Below the pieces are notes generated by a model that worked only from the letters and a program-made list of their open reading frames with translations, had not been told where the DNA came from and made no database searches. This document shows positions 27,199 to 39,563 of a stretch of 64,000 nt of DNA, piece by piece (position 1 is the first letter of the stretch; each line of letters begins with the position of its first letter). The stretch covers positions 62,001 through 126,000 of the forward strand of contig NZ_AZFE01000031.1 of the NCBI RefSeq assembly GCF_001434315.1, written 5' to 3'. Made by a program: the position numbers and the translations under genes. This DNA comes from Paucilactobacillus oligofermentans DSM 15707 = LMG 22743. GTDB taxonomy: Bacteria; Bacillota; Bacilli; Lactobacillales; Lactobacillaceae.

Positions 27199-28626
27199 TT
27201 ATAGTGCTTGTAACGACTTCATCAAAAGTTGGTTAACAACAGATGGGTTTGCTTGTCCCTTAGTTTGTTTCATAATTTGTCCAACTAAGAAACCAACCGC
27301 ACGATCTTTACCATTTTTAAAGTCAGCTACTGATTGTTCATTATTTGAAAGTATTTCATCAATAATTGGTTGTAATTGAGCTGGATCAGAAAGTTGCACT
27401 AGTCCGTGCGCTTTAACATATTCAGCTGGATTTTCACCTTCAAGGATTCCCTTAAAAACTTTTTTCGCCATCTTCGATGAAATAGTACCATCATTAATTA
27501 AATTAATCATTCCGGCTAAATTAGCTGGAGTTAACTTGGTATCTGCCAAATCAACTTGTTCATCATTCAAATAAGCGTTCACGTCACCTTGTAAATAGTT
27601 AGATGCTAGTTTCGCATCGGCACCATCAGCAACGGTTGCTTCAAAGAAATCTGACATTTCTTTAGTTTGAGTTAATACCATGGCATCGTATTCAGTTAAA
27701 CCAAGTTCATTGATATAACGTTCACGACGATTGTTTGGCATTTGTGGCATTGCATCGCCAATCTCTTTAATCCAGGCGTCACTAATTTCAAGTGATGGTA
27801 GATCTGGTTCTGGGAAGTAGCGATAATCATCGGAACCTTCTTTAACTCGCATTAAGATGGTTTGACCAGTCGTTTCATCATAACGACGCGTTTCTTGGCC
27901 AATTTCTCCACCTGACATGAGTACTCGTTGTTGACGTTGTTCTTCGAAGAGAAGTCCTTTTTTCACATAATTAAATGAGTTCAAGTTCTTAAGTTCAGTT
28001 TTAGTACCATATTTATCTGATCCAACTGGACGAATTGAAATATTAACATCAACCCGCATTGAACCTTCTTCCATCTTCACATCGGAAATTCCAGTAAATT
28101 GGATTCGTTCACGAAGTGCTTCAAGATAGGCATAAGCTTCATCAGCTGATGAAATATCTGGCTTTGAAACAATTTCAATCAATGGTGTTCCTTGACGATT
28201 TAAATCGACATATGAATAACCATTAGGACTATGGGTATTTTTACCAGCATCTTCTTCAATATGCATTTCGGCAATCCCAATTTTTTTCTTTTCGCCCTCA
28301 ACTTCAATTTCAACCCAACCGTCATGTCCTAATGGACTAACAGATTGTGAAATTTGATAAGCTTTTGGATTATCAGGATAAAAGTAGTTCTTCCGATCAA
28401 AATGTTGATGTGGTTCAATTTCGGCGTGTAATGCAAGTGCAGCGCGAATTCCGTTTTCAACCACACCTTTATTAGTTGCTGGCAATACCCCAGGGTATCC
28501 CCAATCAATTACATTAGTGTTCGCATTAGGTTCTGCCCCAAATTGAACTGGTGATGGACTGAAAATTTTTGAGTTCGTCTTCATTTCAACATGGACTTCA
28601 AGACCAATAGTTGTTTCAAAATTCAT
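27199..28626 (-). CDS. gatB: Asp-tRNA(Asn)/Glu-tRNA(Gln) amidotransferase subunit B
   Basis: Subunit that binds the misacylated tRNA and activates it with ATP before amidation in GatCAB. The start [20 protein letters not shown], the [10 protein letters not shown] and the EGSMRVDVN segments are typical. The C-terminal helical domain (about 400-475) is the YqeY-like tRNA-binding part. Length 475. The ATG overlaps the gatA stop by one base (TAATG), with AGGAGG before it. Confidence 0.97.
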   Translation of the reverse strand: MNFETTIGLEVHVEMKTNSKIFSPSPVQFGAEPNANTNVIDWGYPGVLPATNKGVVENGIRAALALHAEIEPHQHFDRKNYFYPDNPKAYQISQSVSPLGHDGWVEIEVEGEKKKIGIAEMHIEEDAGKNTHSPNGYSYVDLNRQGTPLIEIVSKPDISSADEAYAYLEALRERIQFTGISDVKMEEGSMRVDVNISIRPVGSDKYGTKTELKNLNSFNYVKKGLLFEEQRQQRVLMSGGEIGQETRRYDETTGQTILMRVKEGSDDYRYFPEPDLPSLEISDAWIKEIGDAMPQMPNNRRERYINELGLTEYDAMVLTQTKEMSDFFEATVADGADAKLASNYLQGDVNAYLNDEQVDLADTKLTPANLAGMINLINDGTISSKMAKKVFKGILEGENPAEYVKAHGLVQLSDPAQLQPIIDEILSNNEQSVADFKNGKDRAVGFLVGQIMKQTKGQANPSVVNQLLMKSLQAL

Positions 28627-30095
28627 TAGTTTTGTCCTCCTAAGTTAGGTTGTGCTTTATGAAAATCAGTTGATTGTTCAAAAGTATAAGCTGCTTTGTA
28701 CATGGTTTCTTCATCAAATGGTTTCCCAATAATTTGAAGTCCAACTGGCATACCATCAGCTAAACCTGCAGGAATTGACATTCCTGGTAGTCCGGCCATA
28801 TTAACAGGTACCGTTAAGACATCATTCATATACATTGCTTTGGGATCCGTAATAGTTGAACCAATCTTGTAGGCAACGGTAGGGCCAGCAGGTCCCATAA
28901 CAACATCATGATCCTTAAAGACATTTTCAAAATCTTGACGAATTAAAGTCCGGATTTGGCTAGCTTTATTAAAGTAAGCATCATAGAAACCGGCTGAAAG
29001 TGAGAAGGTTCCTAACATAATCCGACGTTTAACTTCATCTCCAAAGCCTTCAGAACGAGACTTAACATAGACATCTTCAAGATTTTTAACATCATTAGTA
29101 CGAACACCATAACGAACACCATCAAAACGTTGTAAGTTAGATGAGGCTTCAGATGATGAAATGATGTAATAAGCAGCAACGCCATATTGTGTATGAGGTA
29201 ATGAAACTTCATCAACAATTGCACCTAATGATTCATAATGCTTTAAGGCATCCTTGATAACGGTCTTAACTTTTTCGTCGACCCCTTCTCCAAGGTATTC
29301 TTTAGGCACAGCAATCCGTAATCCTTTAACATTAGTGTCATCATTTAATTGGGCACCAAAATTAGGTACTTCACGGGTTGATGAAGTTAAATCATGTTCA
29401 TCATGACCACTAATTAATGAAGTCAATAATGCATTATCTTTAACACTCGTTGTTAACCAACCAACTTGATCTAAACTTGAGCCAAAGGCAATGATTCCCC
29501 AACGAGATACACGACCATAAGTTGGTTTCATTCCCACAACACCATTATATGAAGCTGGGAGGCGAATTGAACCACCAGTATCAGTTCCTAAAGCGGCTAG
29601 TACTTCACCAGCAGCAACTGAGGCAGCAGAACCACCTGAAGAACCACCAGGTACACGAGTTAGGTCCCAAGCATTATGGGTTACTTGATAAGCTGAATTT
29701 TCAGTTGATCCACCCATGGCGAATTCATCTAAGTTTAACTTACCAGCATTAATAAAGTTTTGCGCTTTTAACTTTTCAATTACCGTTGCATCATAAATAG
29801 GCTTGAAATTATCAAGAATTTTTGAAGCAGCTGTAGTCCGAATATTTTTCGTAACAATGTTGTCTTTAACTCCCAAGGGAATTCCGGCAACTAATTGGTC
29901 AGCGGCAATTCCTTGTTCGTCTAATGCTTTGGCTTCAGCTAAAGCATTTTCTTCATTCAACGTTAAGAAGGCTTCAATTTGATCATCCTTAGCCTTTATG
30001 TTGTCATAGGTAGCCTTTGTTAATTCAGTTGCACTAATTTTTTTGTTAACTAAATCGTCATGCAATTGAGTTAAATCAGTTTCATAAAAATTCAT
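28626..30095 (-). CDS. gatA: Asp-tRNA(Asn)/Glu-tRNA(Gln) amidotransferase subunit A
   Basis: Amidase subunit of GatCAB that releases ammonia from glutamine for transamidation. The amidase-signature triad is present: Lys77 (GVKDNI), Ser152 ([11 protein letters not shown]) and Ser176 ([10 protein letters not shown]). Length 489, usual for the family. It follows gatC with a one-base overlap and precedes gatB in the same manner, giving equal production of the subunits. Confidence 0.97.
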   Translation of the reverse strand: MNFYETDLTQLHDDLVNKKISATELTKATYDNIKAKDDQIEAFLTLNEENALAEAKALDEQGIAADQLVAGIPLGVKDNIVTKNIRTTAASKILDNFKPIYDATVIEKLKAQNFINAGKLNLDEFAMGGSTENSAYQVTHNAWDLTRVPGGSSGGSAASVAAGEVLAALGTDTGGSIRLPASYNGVVGMKPTYGRVSRWGIIAFGSSLDQVGWLTTSVKDNALLTSLISGHDEHDLTSSTREVPNFGAQLNDDTNVKGLRIAVPKEYLGEGVDEKVKTVIKDALKHYESLGAIVDEVSLPHTQYGVAAYYIISSSEASSNLQRFDGVRYGVRTNDVKNLEDVYVKSRSEGFGDEVKRRIMLGTFSLSAGFYDAYFNKASQIRTLIRQDFENVFKDHDVVMGPAGPTVAYKIGSTITDPKAMYMNDVLTVPVNMAGLPGMSIPAGLADGMPVGLQIIGKPFDEETMYKAAYTFEQSTDFHKAQPNLGGQN

Positions 30096-30406
30096 TACTC
30101 AGCATCCCCACTTTCATCAATAATTGCTGGAACCTTGATGTATCCATTTTCAGCTTCCGGAGCATTTTTTAAGAGTGCTTCTCGTTGATTGCTATTCACC
30201 GCAACGTCTTCTCGCATTACATTAACTTGGTCAGTTGCAGATGTCATTGGTTTAACACCAGTTGTATCTACTTTTTCGAGTGTTTCAAACAAGTCGATAA
30301 TACTTTCTAGTTGTGGAGTAAACTCTGAAAGTTCCGCATCAGTAAATTTTAATTTTGCTAGTGAAGCGACATGTTGCACTTGCTGCTCATCAATTTGACT
30401 TGCCAT
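30095..30406 (-). CDS. gatC: Asp-tRNA(Asn)/Glu-tRNA(Gln) amidotransferase subunit C
   Basis: 103-residue linker subunit that stabilises GatA with GatB. The typical pattern is [20 protein letters not shown] and the ...NVMREDVA... region. The first gene of the gatCAB-dagK operon; the promoter should lie in the 100 bases between it and the camS terminator. A good AGAGGA-type site precedes the ATG. Confidence 0.95.
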   Translation of the reverse strand: MASQIDEQQVQHVASLAKLKFTDAELSEFTPQLESIIDLFETLEKVDTTGVKPMTSATDQVNVMREDVAVNSNQREALLKNAPEAENGYIKVPAIIDESGDAE

Positions 30407-30505
30407 TTTATTTTCCTCTTTTCAAATTGTTCATACCGTAATATTGTACCATATCAATGATTTTTTTTTACTTATCTTACTTATTTTTTAAGACAAATAT
30501 CAAAA

Positions 30506-30540
30506 AATCTGAATGATTTTAAATACAAATCATCCAGATT
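30506..30540 (-). terminator. Terminator after camS
   Basis: 14-base arms AATCTGAATGATTT and AAATCATCCAGATT with one G-T pair and a 7-base loop. A T-run follows on the minus strand. It separates pcrA-ligA-camS from gatCAB. Confidence 0.85.
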
Positions 30541-30567
30541 ATTATTAGCTATAATTATCTGTCATTT

Positions 30568-31692
30568 TTAGTAACTATCGAACACATGCGTTGTGAACTT
30601 ACTATCACCAGAATCACGGAAAGCAATTGCTTGTAAGTCAGTTGCCGATTGAATTTTAATATCAATTGGAATCCCTTTTTGTAAATACTTATTAGCGGCT
30701 TGCGTAATATATTGAGTAAAACTAGTAATTTCGGTTTGACTATAAAATTGGGTCGTCACGGTAATATGCATCCCAGATAAACTACCATCCGTATATTGAG
30801 CTTGCGCCGTTACACCACTTAAATTAGGGAAGAATCCTTGTACCTGACTCTTAAAGTTTGAGAAGGTATCGTTATCATCTTGGTCATCACTACTACTGCT
30901 AGTTGAAGCGGACTTTGGATAAACTTTATTCTTCACATTCATTTGTTTCCAGCTGCTAAGGTTTGTGCCACTATTTGAGCTGTATTCAAAGAATGTTCCA
31001 CCAACTAAGCTATCATTAGCAGCTTGCTTATATAACGCAATTGTAATCGGTACATCTTTCAGTGCTTTATTTTTACGTAATCTCTTCAAAACCGTTTGTG
31101 CTGCCTTTTCACCATAGGCTTTCAGATCAGCATCACTAATTTTTTGCTTATAGGTTGGTCCATCGGTTGTCTTTTGATAGTAGTCAATTGAATTCAAGCC
31201 AATCCCGATTGTAATTCCGTGAAGTTTTAGTGAGCTTCCGCTTTGACTCATGAAATCTTGTTCCTCAATTTGTTGAATATAAATTGGGTTACGAGTGCCG
31301 TTAGTTTTACCCTTCACTGGATTCAATCCGGAGGCGTTACTACTTGATTTCCGTGATAACCAATTTTCAACTGTATCAGTGGTTAAATATTGTCCTTCTT
31401 CAAAGACATACGACTTAGTTGAATAGACCTTTTTTGAAACATTTAATAATCCAGTTTCAAAACTTTTTAAGTTAAATTGATTATCATTTTGACCAACATT
31501 AACCCCACGAGATTTGCTAACTTGGTACTTACCATTTTTAATAACACCTTGATACGTGCCACTTTCAGCTTTTCCAGTTGTGGTATAGCTTGAAGAACTG
31601 CTACTAGATTTAGAACTACCAAAACTACATGAAGCTAAAATTAGTGTTACTGACAAAGCTGCAATAACAGCCGCTAATTTTTTCAATTTCAA
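30568..31692 (-). CDS. camS: CamS-type lipoprotein
   Basis: Lipoprotein of the CamS family; in some relatives the signal peptide yields a sex pheromone, but the protein's own job is not established. Signal peptide with lipobox LASC (mature Cys near residue 23), then a serine-rich spacer and a long extracytoplasmic domain. No ATG start exists nearby: the two candidate starts are TTG at 31701 and TTG at 31692. The second is 10 bases after GGAGG and is preferred (374 residues). The frame overlaps the 3' end of ligA, so the two are coupled. Confidence 0.85.
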   Translation of the reverse strand: MKLKKLAAVIAALSVTLILASCSFGSSKSSSSSSSYTTTGKAESGTYQGVIKNGKYQVSKSRGVNVGQNDNQFNLKSFETGLLNVSKKVYSTKSYVFEEGQYLTTDTVENWLSRKSSSNASGLNPVKGKTNGTRNPIYIQQIEEQDFMSQSGSSLKLHGITIGIGLNSIDYYQKTTDGPTYKQKISDADLKAYGEKAAQTVLKRLRKNKALKDVPITIALYKQAANDSLVGGTFFEYSSNSGTNLSSWKQMNVKNKVYPKSASTSSSSDDQDDNDTFSNFKSQVQGFFPNLSGVTAQAQYTDGSLSGMHITVTTQFYSQTEITSFTQYITQAANKYLQKGIPIDIKIQSATDLQAIAFRDSGDSKFTTHVFDSY

Positions 31693-31697
31693 TATAA

Positions 31698-33752
<2,055 letters not shown>

Positions 33753-35999
33753 TTAAGCTTTTTCAATCGGAGCAAAACTAGCTAACAAGCGTTTAATACC
33801 TTGGGCTGGAAAGGCAATATCAAGTTCCATATCGTCACCTGCACCATTGATTTTAACAACGGTACCTTGGCCCCATTTTTTATGGTTAACTTTATCGCCC
33901 GTTTTCCAAGCAACTTTGTCAGCCCCAGTTCCATCAAATGAAACCACCTTAGTTGAAGTTGTCGCAGCACGATAAGTAGTTGCAGTCGCGTTTCGTTGTG
34001 CAAATGGTACTTGCCGTGCTCCAGAAGCTCCACCGCCGACATTGACGTTCTCATTCTTAATTAACTCCGCATCAATTTCATCAATAAATCGTGACGCTTG
34101 GTTATTTTGATGACGTCCATATAACATCCGTGAATAAGCATTCGTTAGGTATAACTTTTCCTTCGCACGCGTAATTCCAACATAAGCTAAGCGACGTTCT
34201 TCTTCCAATTCGTCATCTTCCATAATGGCCCGTGAAAGTGGAAAAATTCCTTCTTCAAGTCCCATTAAGAAGACTACTGGAAATTCAAGTCCTTTAGCTG
34301 CATGTAAAGTCATTAATGTCACTGACGGCGCAGTTTCATCAACATCGTCTTGAGCTGAAACTAATTGTAAATCAGCTAAGAAGTTGATTAAATTTTCTGC
34401 CTTATTTTCAACTTCATCGTCTGGATGATTCTTATCATAATCTTGAGTAACTGACATGAATTCATCCAAGTTTTCAATTCTTGATTGATTTTCAAGCGTA
34501 GGATTAGCTGCTAAGGCCGCTGTATAACCCGTTTTCTCCAAAATTTGTTGCGTTATTTCAGTAATTGACAGAAATTCGGTCATTTTTTGTAATTCAGCCA
34601 TCATCCGACCAAATTCATCAAGTGAATTCCGGGCACGGGTTGAAAGACCATTATTTAACAACACATTTTGTGAAGCTTCCAACATTGACCAGTTATTTTC
34701 ACCCGCAAAAGCGCGGAGTTTATCAATACTGCTTGCTCCCAGTCCGCGTTTGGGTTCATTAACTACTCGTTCAAAGCTCATTGAATCAGCTGGATTAACT
34801 AATAACGTTAAGTATGAAAGCACATCACGAATTTCTTTACGGTCATAAAACTTGTGTCCACCAACCATCGTATATGGCACGTTGGCCTTCAAAAAAGTTT
34901 CTTCAATAACACGTGATTGGGCATTGGTCCGATATAGTATGGCAAAATCATTATAATTTTTATGGTCGTCTTTGATACCTTCTTGAATTTTAGACACCAC
35001 AAAATGAGATTCGTCATTTTCTGATTGGCCACGATAATAAGATATCTTTTCTCCATCACCGTTATCAGTCCACAAATCTTTTTCTCGACGAATCGTATTA
35101 TTTTTAATGACCCCATTAGCAGCATCTAAAATTGTTTGCGTTGAACGATAGTTTTGATTTAACAAAACTGTTTTTGCATCAGGATAATCTTTTTCAAAGT
35201 TCAAAATATTTTCCATGTTTGCGCCACGCCAACCATAAATACTTTGGTCTGCATCCCCAACCACACACAAGTTTCTGAAATTTTTAGCTAGCATGTTGAC
35301 CAATTTATATTGAGCATCATTCGTATCTTGATATTCATCAACATGGATATAATGAAATTTATTTTGGTAAAACGATAAAGTTTCTGCATTTTTTTCAAAT
35401 AATTCAATCGTTAACATGATTAAATCATCAAAATCTACGGCTTGATTAGCCCGCAATTCACGTTGATAATTTTTATAAACATTCGCCACAATATTTTCAA
35501 ATGGTGATGCGGCTTCAGCTTCGTATTCTGCCGGTGTTTTTAAAGCATTCTTAGCATTAGAAATTTCGGATGTAATCGCACGTGGATCGAACTTCTTTGT
35601 GTCAATATTTAAGTCAGCACAAACCCGTTTAATCAGCGTTTTTTGTTCGCTTGTGGCAGCAATCGTAAAGGCTCGGTTGTAACCAATTTGTTCAATATCC
35701 CGTCGTAAAATACGGACACAAAGAGCATGGAAAGTTGATACCCACACATCACGTGCACCTTCAGGTAATAACTTACCAACTCGATCGCGCATTTCTTTAG
35801 CGGCCTTATTAGTAAACGTAATCGCTAAAATATTCCATGGATTAACATCTTTTTCTTCAATTAGATAAGCAATTCGATGTGTTAAGACCCGTGTTTTACC
35901 TGATCCAGCACCCGCCATTACAAGTAGTGGTCCTTCAGTTGCTAAAACCGCTTCTGACTGACGGTCGTTCATTCCTTTTATCAATGGTAAATTTGCCAC
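33753..35999 (-). CDS. pcrA: ATP-dependent DNA helicase PcrA
   Basis: Superfamily 1A 3'-5' helicase used in replication restart, plasmid replication and repair. Motifs: Walker A GAGSGKTRVL, ITFTNKAAKEM, VDEYQDTN, GDADQSIYGWRGA, NYRST, and TLMTLHAAKGLEFPVVF near the end. The C-terminal part has the tudor-like tail that binds RNA polymerase (KVNHKKWGQGTV). Length 748. The start codon is GTG. The first gene of the pcrA-ligA-camS unit. Confidence 0.97.
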   Translation of the reverse strand: MANLPLIKGMNDRQSEAVLATEGPLLVMAGAGSGKTRVLTHRIAYLIEEKDVNPWNILAITFTNKAAKEMRDRVGKLLPEGARDVWVSTFHALCVRILRRDIEQIGYNRAFTIAATSEQKTLIKRVCADLNIDTKKFDPRAITSEISNAKNALKTPAEYEAEAASPFENIVANVYKNYQRELRANQAVDFDDLIMLTIELFEKNAETLSFYQNKFHYIHVDEYQDTNDAQYKLVNMLAKNFRNLCVVGDADQSIYGWRGANMENILNFEKDYPDAKTVLLNQNYRSTQTILDAANGVIKNNTIRREKDLWTDNGDGEKISYYRGQSENDESHFVVSKIQEGIKDDHKNYNDFAILYRTNAQSRVIEETFLKANVPYTMVGGHKFYDRKEIRDVLSYLTLLVNPADSMSFERVVNEPKRGLGASSIDKLRAFAGENNWSMLEASQNVLLNNGLSTRARNSLDEFGRMMAELQKMTEFLSITEITQQILEKTGYTAALAANPTLENQSRIENLDEFMSVTQDYDKNHPDDEVENKAENLINFLADLQLVSAQDDVDETAPSVTLMTLHAAKGLEFPVVFLMGLEEGIFPLSRAIMEDDELEEERRLAYVGITRAKEKLYLTNAYSRMLYGRHQNNQASRFIDEIDAELIKNENVNVGGGASGARQVPFAQRNATATTYRAATTSTKVVSFDGTGADKVAWKTGDKVNHKKWGQGTVVKINGAGDDMELDIAFPAQGIKRLLASFAPIEKA

Positions 36000-36136
36000 T
36001 TTTATGTCAATCCCCTCTTAATTCAATCATTAAATATTATATCAAATTTATGCACTCAATGGCACCACTTCACTGACCAAATTAGTTGGTTTAACGACGT
36101 CAAGCCAGGCTCACCAATGCTTGAACCGTTTATTAA

Positions 36137-36901
36137 CTATTTAATAAAATCAAAAATTAATTTTACAAAGAAAATTGCAAGTACGATTAAGATAATCGGT
36201 TTAGCAATTTTAGCCCCACCACGTTTAAAATAAATTGCACCTAAATAATTCCCCGCAATACCAAAGATGCCAGCCGTTAATCCTAAAATTAAGAATACTT
36301 TTCCACTAAATAAAAATACTAACAGCGCTGTAATATTAGTGGTTAAGTTAATAATTTTGGTTGTTCCGGCTGCCAAATTGATCGGTAACTTAGCAATTCC
36401 AGTTAGTCCAAGCAGCATAAATGTTCCCGCTCCTGGGCCATAAAAGCCATCATATATTCCAAGTACCAAAGCAATTACAAGTGATAATAAAACTTGTTTA
36501 CCAACTAGTCTTTCAGCAAATTTATTATTTTTAAGAGCTTGTTTATTAAATACTAAATATAATGCAGTTGCAGGTAAAACTACGAGTAAAATAATCTGGA
36601 AATAATAATCAGAAATATGTAACGCAATTCTAGCACCTAAAAAAGCACCTGCTAAGGCTGCCATAATTGTCATTAAAGACAACTTCAACTTCATATAACC
36701 GTTGCGTGCGAATTGCAAAGTCGATACCGTCGTTCCCATTGCTGAAGATAATTTATTAGTTCCAATCGCAAAATGAATGGGCATTCCAGTCATCATATAT
36801 GCCGGTAAAGAAATTAACCCGCCACCACCAGCAATTGAATCTACAAAGCCACCTAAAAATACCAGAGGACACACAATCAAAAATGTAATCAAGCGCTTCA
36901 C
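36137..36901 (-). CDS. TauE/SafE family membrane permease
   Basis: 254 residues, about eight membrane spans with two repeats (FVDSIAGGGGLISLPA, GFYGPGAGTFMLLG), the hallmark of the TauE/SafE (DUF81) family. Members export sulfite or sulfonates, or are uncharacterised anion carriers. It stands alone in its direction, between pcrA and the purK-like gene, with no attached regulator. The direction of transport and the substrate cannot be told from sequence. Confidence 0.85.
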   Translation of the reverse strand: MKRLITFLIVCPLVFLGGFVDSIAGGGGLISLPAYMMTGMPIHFAIGTNKLSSAMGTTVSTLQFARNGYMKLKLSLMTIMAALAGAFLGARIALHISDYYFQIILLVVLPATALYLVFNKQALKNNKFAERLVGKQVLLSLVIALVLGIYDGFYGPGAGTFMLLGLTGIAKLPINLAAGTTKIINLTTNITALLVFLFSGKVFLILGLTAGIFGIAGNYLGAIYFKRGGAKIAKPIILIVLAIFFVKLIFDFIK

Positions 36902-36970
36902 CCCTAAAATTTTATTTTAATAATGACATGCTACTGAACATCAAGCAAGTCAAACTTTTATTTTAAAAGA

Positions 36971-36997
36971 AAAAGGAATCCTATTCGGATTCCTTTT
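36971..36997. terminator. Terminator after the PurK-like gene
   Basis: 11-base arms AAAAGGAATCC and GGATTCCTTTT with a 5-base loop. The stem overlaps the stop codon region of the 36981 gene, and A/T runs flank it on both sides. Confidence 0.85.
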
Positions 36998-38102
36998 TAA
37001 ATGACCACATTTCAGTATTATCAATTTGCATTTCAATTTTATCAACTGAATCGCCGGTGACAATAATATGACCAACCTTTGTTTTAATTGGTACTGGATA
37101 CATAAAATAAAACCAATTACTTTTAAGGACCCATTGGGTTTTTAAGTCCTTCATTTGACTAACTTCAAAAGTTTTTAAGACGGCCGATTGCATAATCTTA
37201 ATTTCTTTTAAAGGTGCCCCTGAGATTGCAGTTAAAAATTGAGTATATTGATCAACGGTGGCTACCGTATCAAATAAATTAGCTTGTAAACAAATTCCGG
37301 GCTTAATTCCTTTAAGATACAGTGCATTCGTATCAGTTAAATAAAATTCAATTTCAATACTTCCTAGTCCCGTTAGGCCATTGACCGTTTCAGTGCCAAT
37401 CCGCGTCATCTCATCAACAACTGCTTGGTTTAACTGTGCTAACTTGGCCGATACTAATTGGTTATCAATCACGGATTTCTCTAAAATTGGAAAGGCAACA
37501 TCCGTATTCCCCTTCGTAATAATTAATGAAAATTCACGAGTATGTGGAATATATGATTCCAGTACGAACGTTCCAGTATCAATAAAATCAGCGGCTTTAG
37601 AAATATCTGATGAACGACTAATTATCAATGAATCATCATCACGCACATGTTGAATTGGTCGAATTACAGCTGGATAACCAATGGAATCAATGGACCCATA
37701 GACATCATCTAAGCCAACGATAGTTACATAAGGGGCAATATTAACATTAATTTGATCAAAAAAAGCTCGTTCTAATAACCGATCTTGAATAATCTCAAGA
37801 ATATTTTGACCTTGTGGCACATTAGTATATTGACTAATAAATTCAATGACTGATGAATCAATCATATCACCTACGTACGCAACAAAATCACATTCTTCAG
37901 CAAAATGTTTTAATTGCTCACGATCATTATGTGCTCCGATAATCATAAAATCAGCAAGCTGCAAAGCATCATCCGACGGTGACGGGCCATACGCTCCAAC
38001 CTTATATCCCATTAGTTTGGCAGCCATCACTAATCGTAATGCAGAGTAGCCTCCACCGATAACGCCTAATATTTGTCCTGGATAAAATGGCTGATTGCTC
38101 AT
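36981..38102 (-). CDS. PurK-like ATP-grasp protein, divergent
   Basis: 373 residues with the PurK fold order: an N-terminal nucleotide-binding region (ILGVIGGGYSALRLVMAAKLMGY), a central ATP-grasp domain (IGYPAVIRP, FVLESYI, REFSLI) and a C-terminal beta domain. The active-site segment that in PurK reads NEIAPRPHNSGH is here LKGIKPGICLQANLF, so the carboxyaminoimidazole ribonucleotide site is changed. It is also away from a pur operon. It follows xpt by about 23 bases. A different purine-related role or another ATP-grasp reaction is likely. ATG 38102 after GAGGTG is preferred to the GTG at 38111. Confidence 0.75.
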   Translation of the reverse strand: MSNQPFYPGQILGVIGGGYSALRLVMAAKLMGYKVGAYGPSPSDDALQLADFMIIGAHNDREQLKHFAEECDFVAYVGDMIDSSVIEFISQYTNVPQGQNILEIIQDRLLERAFFDQINVNIAPYVTIVGLDDVYGSIDSIGYPAVIRPIQHVRDDDSLIISRSSDISKAADFIDTGTFVLESYIPHTREFSLIITKGNTDVAFPILEKSVIDNQLVSAKLAQLNQAVVDEMTRIGTETVNGLTGLGSIEIEFYLTDTNALYLKGIKPGICLQANLFDTVATVDQYTQFLTAISGAPLKEIKIMQSAVLKTFEVSQMKDLKTQWVLKSNWFYFMYPVPIKTKVGHIIVTGDSVDKIEMQIDNTEMWSFKKESE

Positions 38103-38125
38103 TATAAACACCTCATAAGTTTATT

Positions 38126-38713
<588 letters not shown>

Positions 38714-39349
38714 CTAACTGTCATATTGGTCTAATTTATATTTTTGAATAATTTCAATAATTTTGCTTGCATAGGTTGGATCAGTCGCATATCCATCAGT
38801 TTGCAATGCCTGCGCCGCGGCTTGATAAGTCGTGGCCGAAATTACGTCTGCATATTGCGCACTATTATAGGTCGTTCCATTCACCATTAACATTGCATGC
38901 TCTTCAATTGATTCGTTCCAACTTGAGTATAACTGAAAGCGCCCATTAATTGTAATCCATTCGCCATTTACATACTCTTGCGTTTTTAATACCTTGCTAT
39001 TATTCGGATCATCACTTTTAACCCCAAATAAATTGTAGTACTTTGAAGCCAAGGTACTTTTACCCCAATTAGATTCCAAAATTGATTGGGCAATTGTAAT
39101 TGACGCATACACATGATGTTGTTGCATCATTGCTTGTGCTTCCGGTTTAACCGAAGCGATAAATTGTTCTTTTGCTGTCGGTAATTTTTCGCGTGCTTCT
39201 TGTTCTAACCGAATTTGATGTAATTCATACACACCATAACCCACTAAAAAGAATGCAGTTAATAATACAAATAAATTCTTCCACTTTAAATGGCCACGAT
39301 TAAATAAAAAATTAGTTCCACGATACTTTTTTCGCCTTCGTTTGGCCAC
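38714..39349 (-). CDS. GH73 glucosaminidase-type peptidoglycan hydrolase
   Basis: 211 residues: a very basic N-terminus (KRRRKKYRG), one membrane helix (about 25-42) and an extracytoplasmic glucosaminidase domain. The catalytic Glu92 is in IAQSILESNWGKS, and YYNLFGVK follows, both typical of GH73. It probably cleaves the N-acetylglucosaminyl bond in cell-wall glycan. No cell-wall binding repeats are present. It is the first gene in an operon with xpt and a PurK-like gene, which is an odd combination. Confidence 0.9.
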   Translation of the reverse strand: MAKRRRKKYRGTNFLFNRGHLKWKNLFVLLTAFFLVGYGVYELHQIRLEQEAREKLPTAKEQFIASVKPEAQAMMQQHHVYASITIAQSILESNWGKSTLASKYYNLFGVKSDDPNNSKVLKTQEYVNGEWITINGRFQLYSSWNESIEEHAMLMVNGTTYNSAQYADVISATTYQAAAQALQTDGYATDPTYASKIIEIIQKYKLDQYDS

Positions 39350-39525
39350 CCAGTTTCACCTCTTATATCAATTACCACTACCAAAATATGAGCTTAGCTA
39401 TATCAATTAATTTTATTTATAGTCACCATTCATTATAGCGATTTAATTAGTTTCATTTCAAGTTATCGCATCAAAATTATTAATAAGTTGTCGATACTTA
39501 AGCGAATGTTATAAATTAAACAAAA

Positions 39526-39553
39526 AGCGAACCCAATATTCATTAGGTTCACT
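39526..39553 (-). terminator. Terminator after the PTS gene
   Basis: 8-base arms AGCGAACC and GGTTCACT with one G-T pair and a 12-base loop; on the minus strand a T-run follows (CTTTTTGTTT). It lies close to the stop at 39564. Confidence 0.7.
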
Positions 39554-39563
39554 CTTAAATTAT

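Noticed and set aside
36981-38102. Canonical PurK in a purine operon
   Set aside because: The conserved active-site segment is replaced and no other pur genes are beside it; kept as PurK-like only.
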